Source of the DNA: Bacteroidota bacterium
GTDB taxonomy: Bacteria > Chloroflexota > Anaerolineae > Aggregatilineales > Phototrophicaceae
Assembly (NCBI GenBank): GCA_027492915.1
Contig: JAPUDW010000001.1
Span: forward strand, 1 to 32,295
Reading direction: 5' to 3'
Length of the DNA stretch: 32,295 nucleotides
Part shown: in pieces, positions 9,184 through 16,759 of the stretch
How the letters are laid out: each line of letters begins with the position of its first letter
How positions within the stretch are numbered: position 1 is the stretch's first letter
Notes under the pieces: model-generated
Database searches by the model: none
What the model was told of the DNA's origin: nothing
The model's input: the letters and a program-made list of their open reading frames with translations, nothing else
Program-made: the position numbers and the translations under genes

Positions 9184-9212
9184 ATTTCTACTCACAAAAT
9201 ACGACACAATAT

Positions 9213-9274
9213 TTCGCTGACATAGCAGGGGGATTGCTCGTGTGTATACGGTAAACTGGCAATTGATGTCAGCG
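9213..9274. other. Long-range inverted repeat in the convergent spacer
   Basis: CGCTGACAT (9215-9223) and ATGTCAGCG (9266-9274) are exact complements enclosing 42 nt that include a small AGCA/TGCT hairpin and the GTATAC palindrome. It lies between the two terminators, so it should be little transcribed. No function assigned. Confidence 0.35.
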
Positions 9275-9336
9275 GAATCGCGGGAGCAAAGCATTGAATT
9301 GATACACGATTAAAGGGTAGCGTTCGGTAATAAGCA

Positions 9337-9373
9337 ACAAAAAAGAGCGCAGACTTTCGCCCATGCTCTCTTG
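9337..9373 (-). terminator. Intrinsic terminator of the pst operon
   Basis: On the minus strand AAGAGAGCA (9372-9364) pairs with TGCGCTCTT (9351-9343) with one mismatch, and is followed by a T run (9344-9339). It lies about 30 nt after the pstB stop and shares the GGCGAAAG loop and TGCGCTCTTTTT arm with the sigma terminator. Confidence 0.75.
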
Positions 9374-9404
9374 CAAATTCTAGCTTGCTGTTTGTCGCTT
9401 ATAA

Positions 9405-10211
9405 CTACCCAAACCGACCGGAGATATAATCCGCCGTTTCTGACTGTTCTGGTTGTTCAAACAGCTTCTGAGTTTGGTTGTATTCCACCAGCACGCCCCA
9501 ACGCTTTTCTTGCGCGTCTGTGCCTTCCTTACGGATGCTATAGAAGGCGGTGAAGTCGCTCACACGGGTCGCCTGCTGCATGTTGTGCGTCACAATCACA
9601 ATCGTGTAGTTATGCACCAATTCACGCATCAGCTCTTCGATACGTTGGGTTGCAATCGGGTCAAGCGCCGAACACGGTTCGTCCATCAAGATAATTTCCG
9701 GCTCGACCGCTAAGGTACGGGCGATACACAAACGCTGCTGCTGACCGCCAGAAAGCGCCAAACCGGACTTGTTCAGGTCACCCTTCACTTCGTCCCAGAT
9801 GAACGCCTGCTTGAGGCTGAGTTCGACGATTTCATCCAGCACCGATTTTTTGGTAACGCCCAACAAACGCGGCCCATACGCAACGTTGTCATAGATGCTC
9901 TTGGGGAACGGATTCGGCTTCTGGAACACCATGCCGATGCGCCGCCGCACTTCAACGGGGTCTATATTCGGCGCGTACAGGTTCTCGCCTTTATAAAGGA
10001 TTTCGCCTTCAACCCGCGCACCCGGAATCAGGTCATTCATACGGTTGATCGAACGCAGCACGGTACTCTTGCCGCAGCCAGAAGGGCCGATGAAAGCCGT
10101 AATCTTGTTGGTATAGACCGGAAGGGATACATCTTTTACAGCCAACTTCGGGCCGTAGTAAATGTCGATATTCTTGATTTCGATACTTTTGGAAGCGCCG
10201 TTTTGGCTCAT
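9405..10211 (-). CDS. pstB: Phosphate ABC transporter ATP-binding protein PstB
   Basis: A 268-residue ATPase that energises high-affinity phosphate import through PstCA. Walker A is GPSGCGKST (42-50, Lys48), the signature motif is LSGGQQQR (153-160) and Walker B is EIILMDEP (172-179, Asp177-Glu178). [21 protein letters not shown] is the PstB-specific segment after the Q loop. Its start codon overlaps the pstA stop as ATGA, showing translational coupling. It is the last gene of the operon; phoU, which often follows pstB, is missing and a terminator comes instead. Confidence 0.97.
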   Translation of the reverse strand: MSQNGASKSIEIKNIDIYYGPKLAVKDVSLPVYTNKITAFIGPSGCGKSTVLRSINRMNDLIPGARVEGEILYKGENLYAPNIDPVEVRRRIGMVFQKPNPFPKSIYDNVAYGPRLLGVTKKSVLDEIVELSLKQAFIWDEVKGDLNKSGLALSGGQQQRLCIARTLAVEPEIILMDEPCSALDPIATQRIEELMRELVHNYTIVIVTHNMQQATRVSDFTAFYSIRKEGTDAQEKRWGVLVEYNQTQKLFEQPEQSETADYISGRFG

Positions 10212-11680
10212 CCCTGTAATCTCCTGCTAAACCGTTGACGAAGGATAATAGCCGAGGCATTCAGTACCAAGAGCATGGTCAGCAGGACGAGAATACCTGC
10301 TGCGGCTGCGGCACGGAACTGATCACTGGGCTGCTCCGTCCAGTTAAAAATTTGAATGGGTAAGGTGGTAAATGGTTGGAAGGGACCGTTGGGGTCTTTC
10401 GAGAGGAATACCGCCGCACCGATCACCACCAAAGGCGCAGTTTCACCAACTGCCCGCGAAAGCGACAGAATGATACCGGTCATGATGCCGGGGATCGCCG
10501 CCGGAAGCACCTGCCGTGACACCGTTTGCCACTTGGTTGCACCCATGCCGTAGCTGCCTTCGCGAATGCTGCGCGGCACGGCACGAATGGCTTCCTGCGC
10601 GTTGATAATAATCACCGGTAAGATTAGCAGAGCAAGCGTTAAACTCGCGCTGAGAATAGTGTTTCCACGTCCATTTTCCACACCAAACAGCGCACCGCTG
10701 GTCAGTGGCAGCAATAAGCGGGCAAACAGCGCCAAACCGAGCAACCCGTAGATGATCGACGGCACACCCGCAAGATTGCGAATGTTGGTTTCGATGATGC
10801 CGTTAATACGCTTCAAGAGGGGGTTACGGGCGAAGATGCCATCCTTGGCGTATTCCTCAAGGTAAATGGCTGCACCCACGCCGAGCGGCGCGGCAATCAA
10901 CATGGTCAGGCCGATAACCCACAGTGTACCGATCAAGCCACCGCGAATACCGGCGTCCGAGGCTACAGTCGAGTTCGGCTCGTTCAAGAATTCACCACTC
11001 AACCACGAGTGCATTTCGAGACGCGCCGAAGCAAATGCTGCCTTCTGCTCATCCACCTGAGTGGCAGAAAGTGTGGGGGAGAAGCCGATACCTTGCGACT
11101 TATCGCTAAGAATTTGCTCAATCGCCGCGCGGTTGGTCACGCTTTCGATAAAAGACCAGTTTTGCAGGACTTCACGTCCGACAACTTCACGATTCACATA
11201 GTCTACAAGTTCCGACTGCGGTGTGTTATCGGCAATGATTTGGCCGAGATCTTCCGGCATGAGTTCAGCGAACTTCTTCGCACCCAAGCCTTCAGTCAAC
11301 ACTTTATCAGGGATGACTTCACTCAAGGGAACTGTACCGAGCTTGCTGCGGTCAACATCTGCACCAGCCACCAGCGAGAGGAACGCCCCTTGCAGTTTGC
11401 CCTTCGACATATTGGTTTCGAGAATGTCTGACAACTCGGCGGCGGAAAGGTCACTTACGGCGCGACCGTTGGTCAGGGTGGCGGCATCAATCTTTTCGCG
11501 GACAGCGATTAAGCCAAATGTCTGGTTGAGAATACTCACCAACAGCACGACCAGCATGACCAAACCGACTAAGGTTGCACCGAGGAAAAATAACTGCCAA
11601 CGGTAGCCAGCACTCTGACGGGCAGCCAGTTGTTTGCGGTAACCGACATCGTCCGGCATATAAGATACTTGGGTTGCCAC
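10208..11680 (-). CDS. pstA: Phosphate ABC transporter permease PstA with a large extracytoplasmic insert
   Basis: A 490-residue permease; typical PstA is near 290. Residues 29-52 are the first membrane helix. Residues 53-245 are a long hydrophilic, mostly helical segment ([32 protein letters not shown]) that should face the cell exterior. From residue 246 ([32 protein letters not shown]) the normal permease core follows, with the coupling loop [25 protein letters not shown] that contacts PstB. Start is GTG at 11680, overlapping the pstC TAG by one base. It overlaps pstB by four. The insert is in frame and in keeping with the rest, so it looks like a genuine lineage feature rather than an assembly error. 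Confidence 0.95.
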   Translation of the reverse strand: MATQVSYMPDDVGYRKQLAARQSAGYRWQLFFLGATLVGLVMLVVLLVSILNQTFGLIAVREKIDAATLTNGRAVSDLSAAELSDILETNMSKGKLQGAFLSLVAGADVDRSKLGTVPLSEVIPDKVLTEGLGAKKFAELMPEDLGQIIADNTPQSELVDYVNREVVGREVLQNWSFIESVTNRAAIEQILSDKSQGIGFSPTLSATQVDEQKAAFASARLEMHSWLSGEFLNEPNSTVASDAGIRGGLIGTLWVIGLTMLIAAPLGVGAAIYLEEYAKDGIFARNPLLKRINGIIETNIRNLAGVPSIIYGLLGLALFARLLLPLTSGALFGVENGRGNTILSASLTLALLILPVIIINAQEAIRAVPRSIREGSYGMGATKWQTVSRQVLPAAIPGIMTGIILSLSRAVGETAPLVVIGAAVFLSKDPNGPFQPFTTLPIQIFNWTEQPSDQFRAAAAAGILVLLTMLLVLNASAIILRQRFSRRLQG

Positions 11681-12687
11681 TAGTACACCTCACGGTAGCG
11701 GTTGGTGATGGCGCGGCTGATAAGGTTCAGAACCAATGTGATGACAAACAACAGCAAACCAATCGCGAACAGGCTGGTGTAATCAATCGAGTTGTAGCTG
11801 AGTTCGCCGGTGCTGATGCGCACGATATGTCCGGTCATGGTTTCAGCCGCGTGCAGCGGGTTAAAGTCAAAGTTCGGACCGGAGCCGGCTGCCAGCGCTA
11901 CGATCATCGTTTCACCAACCGCACGGGAGATACCGAGGATGGTTGCAGCTACGATACCGGAAAGCGCCGCCGGAACCACCACTTTAATTGTGGTTTCAAA
12001 ACGGTTGGCACTCAGTCCGTAAGAGGCTTCACGCAGTGAACGAGGTACCGCGCTGAGTGCATCTTCGCTGATCGAACTAATTGTCGGCAGGATCATAAAG
12101 CCCATGATTAAGCCCGCCGACAGCATATTCTGGAACTGTACGAGGTCGCGACCTATTAAGTCACGGAACGCCGGTGATACCGTTTGCAGGGCGAAGAAAC
12201 CGTACACGACGGTCGGCACACCTGCCAAGATTTCCAGAATGGGTTTGAGTGTCGCACGAACGTTGGGGGATGCATATTCACTGAGGTAAATTGCGGCAGC
12301 AAGGCCGAGCGGCACTGCAACCAGCATAGCGATCAAGCTGGTGATGACAGTCGCCAGTACCAGCGGTAGCACACCGAAAAGTGCGCCCTGTGGCTGCCAT
12401 TGGGTGCCGGTAAAAAACTTGCCCAAGAATTCGGTAACACTGACGTTGAGTGTTGCCGCGCCAGTGCTGAAGAACGGCAGCGCTTCCCGCCCCAGGATAA
12501 TAACGATGGCGATGGTGGTGAACACTGAAACCGCGCCGCAGAACATTAACAGCGCTTGAACGACAGACTCACCAAGTCGGGGCTTGCGGTTCAGGCTGGG
12601 TGCTTGAGTACGAATTGCCTGTTGTCTGGCAGGGAGAGCAGCAGCCAAAAGATCGCTTTTGCGCCGGACATCTAATCTAGCTTCCAT
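11680..12687 (-). CDS. pstC: Phosphate ABC transporter permease PstC
   Basis: 335 residues, the usual length. A cytosolic N-terminus of about 45 residues precedes six membrane helices. The permease core shows PLGLAAAIYLSEYASPNVRATLKPILEILAGVPTVVYGFFAL, typical of PstC, and the coupling loop EDALSAVPRSLREASYGLSANRFETTIKVVVPAALSGI. The ATG at 12687 has no strong ribosome site. A spacer of 214 bases separates it from pstS and contains a hairpin, an extended -10 promoter and three 11-bp-spaced hexamers, so pstCAB can probably be transcribed independently as well as from the pstS promoter. Confidence 0.96.
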   Translation of the reverse strand: MEARLDVRRKSDLLAAALPARQQAIRTQAPSLNRKPRLGESVVQALLMFCGAVSVFTTIAIVIILGREALPFFSTGAATLNVSVTEFLGKFFTGTQWQPQGALFGVLPLVLATVITSLIAMLVAVPLGLAAAIYLSEYASPNVRATLKPILEILAGVPTVVYGFFALQTVSPAFRDLIGRDLVQFQNMLSAGLIMGFMILPTISSISEDALSAVPRSLREASYGLSANRFETTIKVVVPAALSGIVAATILGISRAVGETMIVALAAGSGPNFDFNPLHAAETMTGHIVRISTGELSYNSIDYTSLFAIGLLLFVITLVLNLISRAITNRYREVY

Positions 12688-12753
12688 AAGTGGGGGTTAA
12701 ATCCTTGTTGCTTTTGAGCAGTTTGAGGTTGTTTATCTTGTTCATCTAGGCAC

Positions 12754-12762
12754 ATTATAACA
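12754..12762 (-). promoter_or_regulatory. Candidate extended -10 promoter of pstCAB
   Basis: On the minus strand TGTTATAAT (12762-12754) is a full extended -10 element (TG-n-TATAAT). There is no good -35 at 17 bp, which extended -10 promoters can do without. It lies 67 bases upstream of the pstC start. Confidence 0.5.
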
Positions 12763-12798
12763 GTCACATGTACGCCTGAGGGTGATTATGGCGGAAGC

Positions 12799-12826
12799 TT
12801 AAATTGACTTTAACTTCCACTTAACA
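12799..12826 (+). promoter_or_regulatory. Three TTAACA-like hexamers at 11-bp steps (Pho-box-like)
   Basis: TTAAAT (12799), TTAACT (12810) and TTAACA (12821) start exactly 11 bp apart on the plus strand, about 40 bp upstream of the extended -10 element of pstC. The hexamers match those upstream of pstS, but here they are oriented opposite to the gene. The 11-bp period is that of PhoB/PhoP direct-repeat sites. Confidence 0.5.
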
Positions 12827-12852
12827 AACCCCATCATTGAACCCCGTGGCAC

Positions 12853-12882
12853 GATAAGGCGGGTGTTATCACCCGCCTTATC
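12853..12882 (-). terminator. Perfect 13-bp hairpin after pstS
   Basis: Stem 12853-12865 with 12870-12882 and a 4-nt loop; every base pairs. It begins 20 nt after the pstS stop. No T run follows on the minus strand, so it may act as a partial terminator or as a 3'-end stabiliser that keeps pstS mRNA more abundant than pstCAB. Confidence 0.6.
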
Positions 12883-12901
12883 AAACTTGCTCTTTACAGT
12901 C

Positions 12902-14260
12902 TTAGCCGATGGCGGCCAGCAGCCACCAGCGAGCACGGTTCAGTGTCGCATCAGCAGCCGGGAAGTAACCAACTTCGCTGATTACGTTCGGGACGTTGGT
13001 CAGGTAGTAGTTGATGAAGTCAGCAACCTGCGGCTTGGCCTGAATGATGCTGGGTGCGCTGTACAGGAACAGCGGGCGAGACAGTTTGTAGGTGCCACCT
13101 TCGACGCTCTCGAAGTTGGGGGTCACACCGTCAAGGGCGATGGAGTGCAGGGCTTCAGCATTTTCTTCGTAGTAAGCATACCCGAAGAAGCCAACTGCGT
13201 ATTCGCTGCTTTCCACACCCTGCACGATAACATTGTCGTCTTCGCTCTGGTTCAAGTTGCCAGCAGCGAGGAAGGCAGCCTTGAAGGCTTCACGTTCTTC
13301 AGCGTTGCTACCACCGATAACTTCAACGAAGTAGTCGAAGGTACCGCTGCTGGTGCCGGGGACGTAGCGCAGAATGGGTTCCGCGGGGAAGTCAGCACGG
13401 ACATCCGACCAGTTGGTGGCGGTGCTGAACAGAGCCTTCACTTCTGCGGTGGTCAGGTCAGTGGCGAAGGTGTTGGCGCTGCTGGTCACGATGGCAATAC
13501 CATCGGTACCGACGCGGAATTCAACGGGGTTCAAACCATTGGCGACGCACTTCTCGGTTTCGTCGGGGGTTGCGGGGTCCTTAGCGACCTTGATCGCACG
13601 GCTTGCACCAGCGATGTCGATACGGGTTTCTTCGCAGAATGCCTTGAAACCACCACCGGTACCGCTGACGCCGACGGTGATGTTGCCGCTGTAACCGTCA
13701 TTCTTGAACGAGTCAGCCAGTGAGACAGTCACGGGGCCAACGGTCGAGCTGCCGTCGATGGCGATGTCGCCGGTAACGATTGCAGGGGTCACTTCGGGCA
13801 GAACTGCGGGGGGCAGCAGAACAGTGTCGATGACATGGATCACGCCATTCGAGGCTTCAATCGCATCACCAACTACGGCTGCATCATCAACCAAACCGTC
13901 GGCAACGGTCAATTCGCTGCCTTCAACGGTAGCAACCTTGCCACCTTCAGCCGGCACTTCGCCGCTGACGATATGGTAGCTCAAGACGCGAGCCAGAGCT
14001 TCGGGGTTGGCAGTCAGATATTCCGTCAAAATTGTGGGCAGCGCGGCAAATGCTTCGTTGCTGGGTGCATAAACGGTGAACGGGCCTTCGCCGGCGAGTG
14101 TTTCCGCCAGTCCAGCGCTGGAAGCAAATCCTACGAGTGTTGAAAGGTCAGGATTACCAACGGCAATATCAACAATCGTTTGATCTTGCGCGCCAACATT
14201 CATAAAGGGAACGACTGCCAGCAGCAGTACAGCGACAAGTATTGCGATACGGTTCTTCAA
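12902..14260 (-). CDS. pstS: Phosphate-binding protein PstS with an N-terminal fasciclin (FAS1) domain
   Basis: 452 residues. A signal peptide (1-24, ending MNVGAQ) without a lipobox is followed by a FAS1 domain (about 27-155): TIVDIAVGNPDLSTLVGF, GPFTVYAPSNEAFAALP, LSYHIVSGEV and the closing GVIHVIDTVLLPP. From about residue 163 comes the phosphate-binding lobe pair: AIDGSSTVGPVT, VSGTGGGFKAFC, GASRAI, GTDGIAIV and PGTSSGTFDYF, the residues that wrap phosphate in PstS. The TTG start at 14260 follows AGGGA at 14275-14271. It is first in the pst locus, downstream of 11-bp-spaced direct repeats. FAS1 domains usually mediate adhesion to surfaces or polymers, so this fusion could tether the binding protein outside the cell. 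Two cysteines in the binding lobe may form a disulphide. Confidence 0.94.
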   Translation of the reverse strand: MKNRIAILVAVLLLAVVPFMNVGAQDQTIVDIAVGNPDLSTLVGFASSAGLAETLAGEGPFTVYAPSNEAFAALPTILTEYLTANPEALARVLSYHIVSGEVPAEGGKVATVEGSELTVADGLVDDAAVVGDAIEASNGVIHVIDTVLLPPAVLPEVTPAIVTGDIAIDGSSTVGPVTVSLADSFKNDGYSGNITVGVSGTGGGFKAFCEETRIDIAGASRAIKVAKDPATPDETEKCVANGLNPVEFRVGTDGIAIVTSSANTFATDLTTAEVKALFSTATNWSDVRADFPAEPILRYVPGTSSGTFDYFVEVIGGSNAEEREAFKAAFLAAGNLNQSEDDNVIVQGVESSEYAVGFFGYAYYEENAEALHSIALDGVTPNFESVEGGTYKLSRPLFLYSAPSIIQAKPQVADFINYYLTNVPNVISEVGYFPAADATLNRARWWLLAAIG

Positions 14261-14319
14261 AATGCTTTTCTCCCTGAAAGTTACGGTCAGTGTGTTGAAA
14301 CATGTTTCTTATTTCGATC

Positions 14320-14325
14320 AGTATG
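14320..14325 (-). promoter_or_regulatory. Candidate -10 box of pstS
   Basis: CATACT on the minus strand, 12 bp after the last TTAACA hexamer and about 60 bases before the TTG start. There is no separate -35 box; an activator on the repeats in place of the -35, as with PhoB, would fit this spacing. Confidence 0.4.
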
Positions 14326-14337
14326 GTATCGGAGAAG

Positions 14338-14409
14338 TGTTAAATAAAAGGTTTAGCCATGTTATGTGTGGGGGTTAATGAATTTAAGGGATTGTGACGT
14401 TTGTGTTAA
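14338..14409 (-). promoter_or_regulatory. Pho-box-like direct repeats, 11-bp period, upstream of pstS
   Basis: On the minus strand, TTAACA (14409-14404), GTCACA (14398-14393), TTAAAT (14387-14382), ATAACA (14365-14360) and TTAACA (14343-14338) begin at exact multiples of 11 bp. TTAACC (14378-14373) and AAACCT (14354-14349) fall in or near the two gaps. Direct repeats once per helical turn upstream of pstS are the signature of PhoB/PhoP-type response regulators. The activator gene is not in the window, but a PhoR-like kinase is adjacent. Confidence 0.65.
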
Positions 14410-14520
14410 ACAGACATTAATCCACCGAGGCACAGTTTTAGATCTTATACTGCGGTACAATGTGGACAATTCGGGTATCAACATGACTTCATGGTCATTT
14501 TCGATGTGGGTGATCTGAAC

Positions 14521-14532
14521 TATAATTATAAT
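14521..14532 (+). promoter_or_regulatory. Tandem TATAAT, candidate -10 of the PhoR-like kinase gene
   Basis: Two consecutive perfect TATAAT hexamers lie 35-46 bases upstream of the ATG at 14567. No convincing TTGACA-like -35 is found at 16-18 bp, so activation or a weak promoter is likely. Confidence 0.4.
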
Positions 14533-14566
14533 TTGCCCAAAATAATGTTTAGCGAGACACAGCCTC

Positions 14567-15943
14567 ATGCAGCAGCCGAAAAAACAACGGCCTTCATTCC
14601 CTATAGCAACCATCGCCAGTGTGCTGTTGGTCAGCTTGATCGGGGCGTTGGTCACTGCCAGTCTGCTGCTCGTGCGCTTCCGCGAAGGCATCATCGAACC
14701 GTCGTTGGTCATTTTGCTGGTCGGCCTTACTGCAATCGGCGCGGTGTTAGCTGTCGTGCTACTGTTGAACCTACGCCAGCAAACCACTTATGTCGACCAA
14801 ACCGAAACACAGTTACGCCGTCAAAATAGCGAACTGATCCGCGCGAATAACGACTTACAATTCCAACTTAGCGGGCGCGCCAGCGAACTTGCCGATGAAC
14901 GCACCCAGAGCAAAACCATCCTACAAAGTATGTCAGAGGCCGTGGTCGTGCTGGATGCGGAACGGGTGCGCTACACCAACCGCGCCCTAACCCGCCTGAC
15001 GGGATTCAGCGCTGATGACCTCACCAGTAAGCCGCTAAAGGCCGAAAACACCGTGTCGCTCGCCGTGCAGCTTTCCAGCCTGCGTGAAACTGTCGTCGCG
15101 GCCATCACACAGGGCGGCATCTGGCAAGGCCCTTACAAACTGAACATGAAAGATGGTAAAGAGTTAGATGTATCGGTCATCGGGCTGCCGTTGGATGCTG
15201 GCGGCGCACCGACCGGTCAAATCTTGCTGCTTATCCGCGACAACAGCCACGAAAAGCGGCTGCAAGTGCAGAAAAACACCTTCGTCACCAACGCATCCCA
15301 CGAACTGCGTACACCGTTGTCGAACATTAAAAATCGGCTGTATTTGCTCCACAAGCAGCCAGAAAAGCTGGAAGAACATCTAGCGGTGATGGATGAGATG
15401 GCTGCGCACATGCAGCAGCTCCTCGAAGAAATGCTCGACATCGGGCGCTTCGAACGCGGCTTGGTCTTGCTCGACCGCGACAACGCCATTCTGCAAGAGC
15501 TAGTCAGCGAAGCAGTCACCACCTACCAGCCCCGCGCTGCCCGCCGTTCCATCACACTGGAACCGCACCTCGCCGAACAGCCCATCAAAGTGCTGGTTGA
15601 CCACAAACGCATCTTACAGGTGGTCACCAACCTCATCTCGAACGCTGTCAACCACACGCCGCAGGATGGACATATTGATGTGCGGGTCGAGATTGACCCC
15701 AAGTCGAATGGGCGTAAATTGGCTTATGTGCAGGTGCAGGATAACGGCATGGGGATTTCGCAGGAGATGCTGGCGCAAATCTTCCAGCCCTTCACCAACG
15801 CCAGTATGGGCTTGGTGAGCGGCACTGTGCTAGGGTTGAGCCTCACGAAAGAAATTGTGGAACTGCACGGCGGCGAAATCAACGTTGAAAGTGACGCTAA
15901 AAAAGGCACAATTTACACCGTCCGCCTGCCCGTGCTGGAGTAA
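14567..15943 (+). CDS. PhoR-like sensor histidine kinase
   Basis: 458 residues: two membrane helices (about 14-35 and 41-66) with almost no external loop, a linker coiled coil (70-105), a PAS domain (about 115-225), HisKA with His245 in TNASHELRTPLS, and an ATPase domain with N box N355-N359 (NLISN) and G1 at D392 (DNGMGI). The G2 box reads GTVLGLS where GTGLGLS is normal. The tiny external loop is typical of PhoR kinases, which sense through the Pst complex rather than by ligand binding. The divergent placement next to pstS supports that role, but no response regulator gene is adjacent on either side, so the name is inferred from context. Confidence 0.85.
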   Translation: MQQPKKQRPSFPIATIASVLLVSLIGALVTASLLLVRFREGIIEPSLVILLVGLTAIGAVLAVVLLLNLRQQTTYVDQTETQLRRQNSELIRANNDLQFQLSGRASELADERTQSKTILQSMSEAVVVLDAERVRYTNRALTRLTGFSADDLTSKPLKAENTVSLAVQLSSLRETVVAAITQGGIWQGPYKLNMKDGKELDVSVIGLPLDAGGAPTGQILLLIRDNSHEKRLQVQKNTFVTNASHELRTPLSNIKNRLYLLHKQPEKLEEHLAVMDEMAAHMQQLLEEMLDIGRFERGLVLLDRDNAILQELVSEAVTTYQPRAARRSITLEPHLAEQPIKVLVDHKRILQVVTNLISNAVNHTPQDGHIDVRVEIDPKSNGRKLAYVQVQDNGMGISQEMLAQIFQPFTNASMGLVSGTVLGLSLTKEIVELHGGEINVESDAKKGTIYTVRLPVLE

Positions 15944-15955
15944 GCTGCACAACCT

Positions 15956-16507
15956 TCAAGCATTCGGCGTGGTCGTATCATGAGTCCACCAATGCCAAAA
16001 ACGGCGCGATATTAACAGTGAAGCAGCACAAGAAGCCATAAAGAACAAACCAAGATCTTCTATTGTGAAACTAAAGTCAAGCCTTGCAGCCTCCATAAAT
16101 AAGGCTGTGACAAATAATAAAGGGGCAATTAAATTGACACCATAGACAACTCGCTTGAATAGTTCAGGTTGCGACGAGACCTTCTTGTTTTTGCGGTATA
16201 CCAACGAAATTACGCATCCATGAGCAACGCCGGACAGAAGACCGGCGCCTCCCCCAATTATCGAAATAACAAAGCTTACTATCATAAAATCAACCCAAAA
16301 ACCCGTACTGGCGATATTGTATTCGGATTGGTTTCGAACACCATCCAAAATTAAATCGGCTTGAATAAAAAACATCAGAGCAAAACCATAATATAAAGGA
16401 GTAATCAATAACATCTCAGCGATAATCTCTTCAGATTTCTCTTCCGGTATTTCAGATGGCTTTATCAGCTTTATAGGTTCTTCAACTATTTGTAAGAGTC
16501 GCTTCAT
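15956..16507 (-). CDS. Unrecognised membrane protein, four predicted helices
   Basis: 183 residues with an N-terminal cytosolic segment (1-30, Glu/Lys-rich) and four hydrophobic segments (about 33-55, 70-100, 120-142 and 148-166). The loop after helix 2 is basic (YRKNKKVSSQ), which fits the positive-inside rule. It ends 12 bases from the end of the convergent kinase gene. Base composition is noticeably more AT-rich than its neighbours, so recent acquisition is possible. No family recognised and no function proposed. Confidence 0.7.
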   Translation of the reverse strand: MKRLLQIVEEPIKLIKPSEIPEEKSEEIIAEMLLITPLYYGFALMFFIQADLILDGVRNQSEYNIASTGFWVDFMIVSFVISIIGGGAGLLSGVAHGCVISLVYRKNKKVSSQPELFKRVVYGVNLIAPLLFVTALFMEAARLDFSFTIEDLGLFFMASCAASLLISRRFWHWWTHDTTTPNA

Positions 16508-16657
16508 CTCAAACCCTTCGCATTACTTCATAAGCATCCCATGAGCAGTCCATAAGCAGTACTATCGAACCCCTGTATTTTCTCCCTCAAACAGCCTATC
16601 ATTTCAAACACGATTTAACGTCGTATTCCATTGCAACGTTTGAATAAACTTGATACG

Positions 16658-16685
16658 TTGACTCGTTATTGAATACTACTATAAT
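16658..16685 (+). promoter_or_regulatory. Sigma-70 promoter of the aminomutase gene
   Basis: TTGACT (16658-16663), a 16-bp spacer and TATAAT (16680-16685), 74 bases upstream of the ATG at 16760. GGAGG at 16742-16746 is the ribosome site, with a long 13-base spacer. Confidence 0.6.
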
Positions 16686-16759
16686 CGGTTCTGAGTGTTA
16701 CATCCTACACTCAGAAAATTACATTTAGATAGTCGCCATTTGGAGGTTGTAAAACCAAC

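Larger units (their letters stand above)
14261..14566. other. Divergent pstS/phoR-like regulatory region
   Basis: 306 bases between oppositely transcribed pstS and the PhoR-like kinase gene. The pstS-proximal part holds the 11-bp-period direct repeats and a -10 candidate; the kinase-proximal part holds a doubled TATAAT. An inverted ATGAC/GTCAT pair with a 6-bp spacer lies at 14483-14498. No ORF is supported. Confidence 0.7.

Noticed and set aside
12863..13723. 286-residue plus-strand ORF opposite pstS
   Set aside because: It is the complement of a strongly supported coding sequence and begins inside the hairpin; a codon-bias shadow.
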